The notes beneath the pieces were generated by a model. It saw only the letters and a list, made by a program, of their open reading frames with translations, did not search any database and had not been told where the DNA came from. The position numbers and the translations under genes are program-made. Shown here piece after piece: positions 57,382-64,000 of a stretch of 64,000 nt of DNA. How positions within the stretch are numbered: position 1 is the stretch's first letter; each line of letters starts with the position of its first letter. Source of the stretch: Psychrobacter sp. (GTDB lineage Bacteria; Pseudomonadota; Gammaproteobacteria; Pseudomonadales; Moraxellaceae); the NCBI GenBank assembly GCA_029267175.1, contig JARIDJ010000079.1:1-64000 (forward strand), given 5' to 3'.

Positions 57382-57888
57382 ATGTTGTGCTATGATAATT
57401 CTGAAATGTTGAGCAGACTAATTAGCGCTATGGCGGATAGAAAGGTAGACAAAAAGGCAGATAATAAGCCCCTAGTATTGAGCTCACCCAAGCAGCGCCA
57501 AGGTAGCCATTATGAGCGCCAAGCTTGTCAGTATCTACAAGCAAAAGGGCTAATTCTTATTGCTCAAAACTGGCAGCAGCCCAAAGTTGGCGAGCTAGAT
57601 TTGGTGATGTTAGAGGTTGGCGCGACATGGTCGACTTTGGTATTTATTGAGGTACGCCAGCGCCGGCTGTCAGCTTTTGGCGATGCTGCCCTCAGTGTCA
57701 CCCTTGCCAAACAAAATAAAATTATCAAAACTGCCAAATACTTTTTATACAAGCATCCCAAATACGCAGATCTTGACTGCCGTTTTGATGTGATTGCTTA
57801 TGATATAAATCAATCGACTACGGCAGGTGCTTCACAGCTAGCCCAGCCTGAGTGGTTAGCAGGAGCTTTTATAGCCAAGGCTTGGTAA
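57382..57888 (+). CDS. yraN: YraN family protein (UPF0102)
   Basis: A 168-residue protein. The nuclease-like core begins about residue 36 (GSHYERQACQYLQAKGL), then LIAQNWQQPKVGELDLVML with the acidic ExD, and FIEVRQRR. This matches the UPF0102 fold related to Holliday junction resolvases; function is unproven. The family is usually about 120 residues, so the N-terminus may be too long: Met9 (57406) or Met17 (57430) are alternatives, and no strong ribosome site decides. Divergent from rsmI. Confidence 0.88.
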   Translation: MLCYDNSEMLSRLISAMADRKVDKKADNKPLVLSSPKQRQGSHYERQACQYLQAKGLILIAQNWQQPKVGELDLVMLEVGATWSTLVFIEVRQRRLSAFGDAALSVTLAKQNKIIKTAKYFLYKHPKYADLDCRFDVIAYDINQSTTAGASQLAQPEWLAGAFIAKAW

Positions 57889-57973
57889 TAATATTATATA
57901 GGGCTTATACGCCTATTTATTGGACTTAATTTATTTAGATTAATGACTTCAATGACGCTTTAGGAGATAACTA

Positions 57974-58873
57974 ATGACAAGGATGCATCTGCTCACTGCT
58001 CGCACAAATCGGCCTCAATACAAAACGCTTAGCACAACAATCTTTAGTAAAGTGGCAACTACTAAAATGTTAGCTGGCTTAATAGTAAGTAGTATGGCGC
58101 TAACCGGTTGTACCACTAATTATCTGACCAATAGTACCAATGGCACTTACGGCGTGCCTATGACGGAGCGTACTATTCCACAGCGATTACTTGATAGAAG
58201 TATTGAGCATACCGCCAAAATCAATATTTATGGCTTGCAAAAAAACTTGCAGCAAAACAGCCGTATGAGCATCGATAGCTTCAACAGCGAGGTATTACTA
58301 ACTGGCGAGGTACCGAGCGAAGCGATAAAATCACAAATCGAGCAAGTGCTAAAATCCATGCCGGATGTGCGTCAAGTTTATAATGAGCTACAAGTCAGCG
58401 TGGCTCGTGGTTATAGCTCGACAGTACAAGATGGTTATATCACCTCAAAGCTGTTGGCAAAAGTAGTAGCTAGCAATGGAGTAAAATCCTCACAAATCAA
58501 AGCGGTGACCAATAACGGCGTCACTTACGTTATGGGGCGGATGACACCTACGCAGCAAAGCAATCTTATCGATATTGCTAACAGCACAGCGGGTATCACA
58601 GAGCTGGTGCTCTTTACTACCTTAGTGAACGATGCCGGCGCTGCTATTAGTAATGAAGATATCATGCCTGACCCTAGTCTGAGATCGGATATCAGCGTTA
58701 CCATACCGGGCGCTGCACCAAGTGCTACCGCGGTAATTAGAACGCCAATGGCCGCGCCCACGGATAACCCTACTTTGGCTCCTGTGGTGACTAACAATGC
58801 AGAAGCGCCTATTGATAATCTAGCGCCATCAGAATCATCGAGCCCTTATATCGACTTGTATCAAGATCAGTAA
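57974..58873 (+). CDS. BON-domain lipoprotein (DolP/YraP-like)
   Basis: A 299-residue lipoprotein. The lipobox LTGC places Cys46 after a long basic n-region. Two BON domains follow: about 77-137 (DRSIEHTAKINIYGL then VLLTGEVPSEAIKSQIEQVL) and about 145-205 (ITSKLLAKVVASN then VTYVMGRMTPTQQSNLIDI). The last 80 residues are Pro/Ala/Ser-rich. DolP supports outer-membrane integrity. AGGAGA lies 7 bases before the ATG. The rsmI-yraN-dolP grouping is typical. The long tail is unlike E. coli DolP. Confidence 0.88.
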   Translation: MTRMHLLTARTNRPQYKTLSTTIFSKVATTKMLAGLIVSSMALTGCTTNYLTNSTNGTYGVPMTERTIPQRLLDRSIEHTAKINIYGLQKNLQQNSRMSIDSFNSEVLLTGEVPSEAIKSQIEQVLKSMPDVRQVYNELQVSVARGYSSTVQDGYITSKLLAKVVASNGVKSSQIKAVTNNGVTYVMGRMTPTQQSNLIDIANSTAGITELVLFTTLVNDAGAAISNEDIMPDPSLRSDISVTIPGAAPSATAVIRTPMAAPTDNPTLAPVVTNNAEAPIDNLAPSESSSPYIDLYQDQ

Positions 58874-59150
58874 AGGCTTTATTGTTGATCGGTGTTTACA
58901 CTCACAAGAATGCTAAGGGTTATAACAGTAATTATCTGCTAGCAGCTCATTAACCCGTTACAATAATTACTGGTAAAAAGCTATAGAAGCAAGGCTATAA
59001 AAACAGTGTCATAAAACAGTACTATAAAAGAATAAGCTGATTGATTAGAGGTAGGCCTTATACATAGTCACATAGTTACTGGCAGTGAAGCCAAAAAATG
59101 AGCTTTAGCTTATTGCTGAGAGTCAAACAAAAAAGATAAGGAAATAGGCG

Positions 59151-60146
59151 ATGAAAAACACTACAAATGAGCCACCATTCACTAATAAACAGCCTTTAGC
59201 GGCTAATAATAGCAATGAAAAGACTGATCACTCACCTAAGTTTAAGCTAGTAAAAGCAGGCGTGACAGCGGCAATAGCGGTCGGCGGCATAGCTTTGGCC
59301 ACGCAACAAGCCCAAGCTTTGTCAGCACTTGCCATAGTCAATGGTCTTACTGCTAGTGGCGGCGTCACCGTTAGCAAAGATATGATGTATGGCGATGAGC
59401 CTAACCAAGATTTGGATATTTATTATCCCAAACCCTTAGCGCAGGCGATGAGATCTCAGCAGACTATTACTAAGAGTTATCCTATGGTGGTGTTCGTTCA
59501 TGGTGGCTCGTGGGAGAGTGGCAGTAAAGAAGAGTATGCTTTTGTCGGACAAAGCTTTGCACAAGCAGGCTATGTCACTGCGGTTATCAACTACCGTAAA
59601 GCGCCTGAGCATGTTTATCCTGATTACGTCGAAGATACCGCGCAAGCTATTGCTTGGAGCTATAATAACGCCCCAAACTTACACGTTGATCCTAATCGTC
59701 TGGCGGTAGTAGGGCATTCTGCTGGCGCGTTCAATGTAGTAGCCGCGGTCTCAAATGAGGACTTCTTAGCGCCTTATGGCATCAGCCCTGATGCTATCAA
59801 AGCAGTAGTCGGTATCGCAGGCCCTTATAGCTATGATTTTCGTAAATATGGCGGCTCTAGCGCTTTTGCCTCAGATAGCACCCCTGATCAGGTGATGCCA
59901 GATAGACAGCTAAAGGGGCCGCAGCCACCGTATCTATTATTAACCGCTGAAAATGACAAAACGGTTTATGATACTAATACGGTGAAGATGACCCAAGCGC
60001 TAAAAGATTTTGGTGCTAGAGTTGAGACAGGTGAGATCAAAGGCGCCAGTCACGCTACTAGTATCGGAGCTATGGCGCCACCACTGCGCTGGATCAATGA
60101 TGTGCGCGCGCAAGTATTGAGCTATTTAAATAAAGAGCTTAATTAG
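59151..60146 (+). CDS. Alpha/beta hydrolase (HSL-like esterase)
   Basis: A 331-residue protein. A polar start of about 34 residues precedes a hydrophobic stretch (about 35-60), which may be a signal anchor or a Tat-independent signal peptide. The esterase domain has VVFVHGGSWESG (oxyanion HGG), VINYRKAPEH, the nucleophile in VVGHSAGAFNVV and TAENDKTVYD plus GASHAT with acid and His. This is the carboxylesterase type. Substrate unknown. AAGGAAATAGGCG precedes the ATG. Confidence 0.87.
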   Translation: MKNTTNEPPFTNKQPLAANNSNEKTDHSPKFKLVKAGVTAAIAVGGIALATQQAQALSALAIVNGLTASGGVTVSKDMMYGDEPNQDLDIYYPKPLAQAMRSQQTITKSYPMVVFVHGGSWESGSKEEYAFVGQSFAQAGYVTAVINYRKAPEHVYPDYVEDTAQAIAWSYNNAPNLHVDPNRLAVVGHSAGAFNVVAAVSNEDFLAPYGISPDAIKAVVGIAGPYSYDFRKYGGSSAFASDSTPDQVMPDRQLKGPQPPYLLLTAENDKTVYDTNTVKMTQALKDFGARVETGEIKGASHATSIGAMAPPLRWINDVRAQVLSYLNKELN

Positions 60147-60260
60147 GCTTTAGTAAGCAGAGGCAACGTTTTTTAAAACTATAGTTGTCCAAGCTCAGTC
60201 ATCTGTAGTTATTCCTATCAATAGTTAGCTGTAGACAGTGCTGTAAGATGGTCAAACTCT

Positions 60261-60269
60261 TGTTATAAT
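60261..60269 (+). promoter_or_regulatory. Extended -10 promoter upstream of the BolA-like gene
   Basis: TGTTATAAT, identical to the motif ahead of cmoA, about 57 bases before the ATG. It probably drives the BolA-murA unit. Confidence 0.55.
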
Positions 60270-60325
60270 GTCGCCACCAAATAAAATACTTAAATAAAAC
60301 ATCTCTATATCAAACAGGATATCTT

Positions 60326-60577
60326 ATGAGCATGAACGCTGAAGACTTAATCGCATTTTTACAAACGCATTATCCAGACGCTTTTATTCAAGCCGCTAAT
60401 CAAGGCAATAAGTTTGATGTCCGCGTTGTTGATGCCAGCTTTGAGGGCAAGCGTAGCGTACAGCGTCAGCAAGCTATATATGCTTTGGTCAATGATAAAA
60501 TTGCTAGCGGTGATATTCATGCGCTCAATATCCAAGCTTTGACACCTAGCGAGTGGGAAGCTCAGCAAAAAGCATAA
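60326..60577 (+). CDS. BolA family protein (IbaG-like)
   Basis: An 83-residue protein of the BolA fold: NAEDLIAFLQTHYPDAFIQA, then VRVVDASFEGKRSVQRQQAI and a final HALNIQALTPSEW. The FEGKxxxxRxxxIY-like motif (here SFEGKRSVQRQQAIYA) is that of IbaG/YrbA, which sits next to murA in many gammaproteobacteria. It probably works with monothiol glutaredoxins in Fe-S or acid-stress handling. AGGATATCTT precedes the ATG. MurA follows 67 bases later. Confidence 0.9.
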   Translation: MSMNAEDLIAFLQTHYPDAFIQAANQGNKFDVRVVDASFEGKRSVQRQQAIYALVNDKIASGDIHALNIQALTPSEWEAQQKA

Positions 60578-60644
60578 AATGCCATCTCCAAAGCTAATTC
60601 TCTTCTTTTATTTATCCTCATAATCACAGTTAGGTTGTCATTTT

Positions 60645-61913
60645 ATGGATCAGTTCTTAATTACCGGTAGCAGTCGTATTAGCGGGGAAGTCACTATCTC
60701 AGGCGCCAAAAACGCCGCACTGCCACTGCTGGCAGCAATGATACTGGCCGAAACTCCAATCACTTTGCATAATGTGCCCTCCTTACAAGACGTGCGTACT
60801 TTGATTCAACTGATCGCTGGTATGGGTATCGATATCACCAAGGATGGCGATACCGTGACTTGTGATACCAAAAACATTGACAACTTCTACGCGCCGTATG
60901 ACTTGGTAAAAACCATGCGCGCCTCTATCCTAGTACTAGGGCCTTTGCTTGCGCGTTTTGGTGAAGCGGAAGTATCACTACCGGGTGGCTGCGCTATTGG
61001 TTCACGTCCGGTCGATCAGCATCTAAAAGCTTTTGAAGCGATGGGAGCTGATATTAGTGTCGAGAACGGTTATGTCAAAGCGCAAGCGCCTAAAGGCGGC
61101 AAGCTGATTGGCTGCAACTACTCTTTTGATATGGTCACCGTCGGCGGTACTGAGAACGTCATTATGGCCGCAGCTTTAGCCAAAGGCACGACCGTTCTTG
61201 GCAACTGCGCTCTTGAGCCAGAAGTGGTTGACTTGGCCAATATGCTAGTTGCAATGGGTGCGAAGATAAGTGGTATTGGTACCTCCACCATGACGATTGA
61301 AGGCGTTGAGAGCCTACACGGCTGCGAGTATTCGGTCGTTGCTGATCGTATCGAAACCGGCTCCTATCTAGCGGGCGCCTTGATGACTTGCGGAGATGTA
61401 TTAACCAAAAAAACCTCATCAGCATTACTGATCCCAGTGCTAGAAAAATTTGAATTCATGGGCGCTATTATCACGACTGGTGATGACTGGATTCGCGCGC
61501 AAATGAAAGGTCGCCCGCAGCCTGTCGATATCCGCACTCAGCCGCATCCAGGTTTTCCGACCGATATGCAAGCCCAGCTAATGGCCATCGCTTGCTTAGC
61601 TGACGGCACCAGCACTTTTATCGAAAATATCTTTGAGAACCGTTACATGCATGTGCCAGAGCTCAATCGTTTGGGTGCCTCTATCCAAGTCGATGGTCAT
61701 ACCGCAGTAGTCAAAGGCGTTGAGAATTTTACCGCAGCTCCGGTGATGGCAACCGATCTGCGCGCTTCTATGTCACTAGTAATGGCCGCCGCCGCTGCAG
61801 AAGGCGAGAGCCTTATTGATCGTATTTATCATATCGATCGCGGCTATGAAGACGTGGAAAATAAACTACGTGCTTTAGGTGTTAATATCGAGCGTATCAA
61901 TACTAACGATTAA
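60645..61913 (+). CDS. murA: UDP-N-acetylglucosamine 1-carboxyvinyltransferase MurA
   Basis: A 422-residue enzyme starting peptidoglycan synthesis: PEP plus UDP-GlcNAc to enolpyruvyl-UDP-GlcNAc. Lys22 is in [15 protein letters not shown], and the catalytic Cys116, the fosfomycin target, is in [27 protein letters not shown] and [12 protein letters not shown] are also family motifs. Length is standard (418-425). The BolA-like gene precedes and hisG follows by 46 bases. Confidence 0.97.
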   Translation: MDQFLITGSSRISGEVTISGAKNAALPLLAAMILAETPITLHNVPSLQDVRTLIQLIAGMGIDITKDGDTVTCDTKNIDNFYAPYDLVKTMRASILVLGPLLARFGEAEVSLPGGCAIGSRPVDQHLKAFEAMGADISVENGYVKAQAPKGGKLIGCNYSFDMVTVGGTENVIMAAALAKGTTVLGNCALEPEVVDLANMLVAMGAKISGIGTSTMTIEGVESLHGCEYSVVADRIETGSYLAGALMTCGDVLTKKTSSALLIPVLEKFEFMGAIITTGDDWIRAQMKGRPQPVDIRTQPHPGFPTDMQAQLMAIACLADGTSTFIENIFENRYMHVPELNRLGASIQVDGHTAVVKGVENFTAAPVMATDLRASMSLVMAAAAAEGESLIDRIYHIDRGYEDVENKLRALGVNIERINTND

Positions 61914-61959
61914 GCGCATAGGGTTTTGCTACTAAAAACGACAGGAAGATTTAGCTAAT

Positions 61960-62655
61960 ATGACTGAACAGATGACCTCCAAAAGCAATGCTGATTTGCT
62001 AAACCAAGTAGACAATGAGTTTAATGGTCTGACCTTAGCGTTATCTAAAGGCCGTATCTTAGAAGAGACCATGCCATTATTACAAGCGGCCGGGGTAGAC
62101 TTATTAGAGGATCCTAGCGCCTCGCGTAAGCTAATTTTTCCAACGACTAACCCAAACGTACGGGTGTTGATCTTGCGTGCCAGCGACGTACCTACTTATG
62201 TAGAGCACGGGGCTGCTGATTTTGGTGTAGCAGGTAAAGATGTGCTGCTTGAGCACGGTGCCAATCATCTTTATGAGCTACTAGATTTGCAGATTGCCCA
62301 ATGTAAGCTGATGACGGCTGGCGTAAAAGGGGCGACTTTACCTAATCGCCGTTTGCGTATCGCTACTAAGTACGTCAATGTGGCTCGCGCTTATTTTGCT
62401 AGTCAAGGTCAGCAAGTCGACGTCATCAAACTCTACGGCTCAATGGAGCTTGCGCCGCTAGTGGGACTTGGCGACTTGATTGTCGATGTGGTCGATACTG
62501 GTAATACTTTGATAGCTAATGGCCTTGAGCCACGTGATCATATCTGCGATGTCTCCTCGCGGCTTATTGTCAATCAAGTCAGTTATAAGCGCAAATTTGC
62601 CTTACTTGAGCCTATCCTAAATAGCTTTAAAGAGAGTATCGCTGCCGCAGCTTAG
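61960..62655 (+). CDS. hisG: ATP phosphoribosyltransferase, short form (HisG)
   Basis: A 231-residue first enzyme of histidine synthesis. It has [39 protein letters not shown] and [12 protein letters not shown], and the phosphoribosyl-binding [17 protein letters not shown]. The regulatory C-terminal domain is absent, which is the short form that needs HisZ; no hisZ is in the window. An N-terminal lead of about 25 residues precedes the fold. The distance of 46 bases after murA suggests joint transcription. Confidence 0.96.
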   Translation: MTEQMTSKSNADLLNQVDNEFNGLTLALSKGRILEETMPLLQAAGVDLLEDPSASRKLIFPTTNPNVRVLILRASDVPTYVEHGAADFGVAGKDVLLEHGANHLYELLDLQIAQCKLMTAGVKGATLPNRRLRIATKYVNVARAYFASQGQQVDVIKLYGSMELAPLVGLGDLIVDVVDTGNTLIANGLEPRDHICDVSSRLIVNQVSYKRKFALLEPILNSFKESIAAAA

Positions 62656-63020
62656 GTTTAAGCTTTGATTTAGATCTTTAAGTTAAGCCTTATTTAAAGC
62701 CTATAAATAAAGCTTTGTGCTTAAGCGCCTAGTTTAGATTTTTATAGCGGTTTACTTTATGATTGATAATATTTAATCCTATTATCTAACTCTGAAAACC
62801 AGTTTAGTGCCCTAATTTTGATAGTGCGTGCTACACTGGTTTTATGATATTAATAGTCTGTAAAGACGATAGGGTTATATATTTTTAAGAAAGATTATAC
62901 GCCTAACTTTAGGATATAAAGCTCTGATAGTTAATGGAAGTTTATAGCTATAGCTAAGCGTTTAGAGTTGATTGTAATTTGCTGAGCGACTGCTTATTTG
63001 CTCAAATATAGGATTCAGTT
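62656..63020. other. Intergenic region between hisG and hisD
   Basis: About 365 AT-rich bases with repeated taagc/aagctt motifs in the first 70 bases. A TTGATA (62818) and TATGAT (62843) pair with a 19-base spacer is a weak promoter candidate. No terminator or gene is visible. Confidence 0.45.
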
Positions 63021-64000
63021 ATGCGCCAATTAACCACCCAAGATAGTGACTTTGAACAGCAGCTGTCCACCTTACTAGCTTTTGAAACCGTCAACGATGC
63101 CGATCTATTAAACACCGTTGACGATATTATTGCGCAGGTGCGCGCTAATGGCGATAGCGAGGTGTTAGCCTTAACCCAAAAGCTCGATCAGCATCCGGCA
63201 ACCTCGATGGCTGAGCTTGAGGTATCACAAGAGTCATTAGTAAAAGCTTTTACTAATCTTGATACCGAAGTAAAAGAAGCGTTGAACACTGCCGCTACGC
63301 GAGTCAAAACTTTTCACGCGCGCCAAGTGCAACAAAGCTGGCAATATACTGATGACTTAGGTAACTGCTTGGGCCAAAAGGTCACTCCCCTAGATCGAGT
63401 CGGTATCTATGTGCCTGGCGGGCTAGCGTCTTATCCTTCTTCGGTTTTGATGAATGCTATTCCAGCAAAAGTCGCTGGGGTCAAAGAAGTTATCATGGTA
63501 GTACCCGCGCCAAATGGGGTGCTTAATCCATTGGTACTAGCCGCCGCGCATTTAGCAGAAGTGGATCGTGTCTTTACCATTGGCGGCGCGCAGGCAGTGG
63601 CAGCATTGGCTTATGGCACTGAGACCATTCCAGCAGTGGATAAAATCACTGGCCCTGGTAATAAATATGTCGCCGCTGCTAAGCGCGCGGTATTTGGACA
63701 AGTGGGCATTGATATGATTGCTGGGCCCTCTGAAGTACTGGTTTATGCAGAAGGCGAGGCGGCAGATAGAGCTGATTGGCTGGCGATGGACTTATTGTCA
63801 CAGGCCGAGCATGACCGTATCGCGCAAGCTATCTTTGTCACCACAAGTCATAAGCAACTAGCTGAGGTAGCGGCTGAGATTGACAAGGCTTTGGCGCAGT
63901 TACCCAAAGCAGATATCGCCCGTGACTCTCTAAAAAATCGTGGCGCTTTGATATTAGTTAAAGATAGAGCGGAGGGCATGGCGCTTATTAATCGTATTGC
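63021..64000 (+). CDS. hisD: Histidinol dehydrogenase (partial, C-terminus beyond window)
   Basis: The first 326 codons and two bases are in the window; the frame is open to the right edge. The product starts [16 protein letters not shown] and carries family motifs [30 protein letters not shown] and [13 protein letters not shown], the histidinol dehydrogenase signature. It oxidises L-histidinol to histidine in two NAD-dependent steps. AGGATTCAGTT precedes the ATG. It follows hisG, as in the murA-hisG-hisD order of pseudomonads and Moraxellaceae, but with a long gap. Confidence 0.96.
   Translation, partial: MRQLTTQDSDFEQQLSTLLAFETVNDADLLNTVDDIIAQVRANGDSEVLALTQKLDQHPATSMAELEVSQESLVKAFTNLDTEVKEALNTAATRVKTFHARQVQQSWQYTDDLGNCLGQKVTPLDRVGIYVPGGLASYPSSVLMNAIPAKVAGVKEVIMVVPAPNGVLNPLVLAAAHLAEVDRVFTIGGAQAVAALAYGTETIPAVDKITGPGNKYVAAAKRAVFGQVGIDMIAGPSEVLVYAEGEAADRADWLAMDLLSQAEHDRIAQAIFVTTSHKQLAEVAAEIDKALAQLPKADIARDSLKNRGALILVKDRAEGMALINRI

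Overview
The window reads as an ordinary chromosomal segment of a gammaproteobacterium of the family Moraxellaceae, most likely Psychrobacter. This rests on protein similarity I recognise (ClpX/ClpP/trigger factor, MurA-HisG-HisD, CmoA-CmoB, FadB-FadA), moderate GC with very AT-rich spacers, and small Moraxellaceae-type genes such as a tandem DUF2788-like pair. The genus is an inference. Coding is dense and mostly single genes or short operons, often closed by clear hairpin-plus-T-run terminators. I see no rRNA, tRNA, CRISPR array, prophage, insertion sequence or toxin-antitoxin pair.

Layout. 1-2.8 kb: a DUF4212/sodium:solute symporter pair (large subunit cut by the left edge) and a divergent alanine/glycine:cation symporter. 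2.8-8.7 kb: ETF-ubiquinone oxidoreductase with an unusual acidic N-terminal extension, DUF1285 protein, glutamate racemase, a DUF4062 protein and a small charged protein. 8.8-16.5 kb: lytic transglycosylase, DUF1499, thiopurine methyltransferase, MsrA, CmoA/CmoB (wobble uridine modification), DUF1176, and two nearly identical 72-residue membrane proteins. 16.8-23.5 kb: ArgS plus a SPOR protein, an orphan PTS IIC-like permease, a TsdA-like dihaem cytochrome, an SDR. 23.8-31.8 kb: ClpX, ClpP, trigger factor, RdgB, Fe-superoxide dismutase, DUF72 and a short-chain prenyl diphosphate synthase.

32.3-43 kb: FadB-FadA beta-oxidation complex, isochorismatase-like hydrolase, DUF1287, HD phosphohydrolase, phosphatidylserine decarboxylase, D-aminoacyl-tRNA deacylase, M23 peptidase, DEDD exonuclease-DUF3820, alpha/beta hydrolase, LOG-family protein. 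43-52.3 kb: FAD oxidoreductase, Lipoprotein_15 protein, type B ribosomal protein L31, a nicotinamide-to-NAD salvage operon (NadM-Nudix, NadV, SGNH hydrolase), glutathione S-transferase, alpha/beta hydrolase, AhpD-like protein. 52.8-64 kb: NfuA, MetY, adenosine kinase-like protein, RsmI, YraN, DolP-like lipoprotein, esterase, then BolA/IbaG-MurA-HisG-HisD (HisD cut by the right edge).

Functional links: FadB/FadA and ETF-QO serve fatty-acid oxidation and electron delivery to ubiquinone; MurI, MurA, the transglycosylase, the SPOR and M23 proteins serve peptidoglycan; MsrA, SodB, NfuA and the AhpD-like protein serve oxidative and Fe-S homeostasis. I did not find a convincing new multi-gene system. 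The best leads are the ETF-QO extension, the orphan DUF4062 protein, the duplicated small membrane proteins, and short inverted-repeat elements at 29.7 and 39.5 kb.
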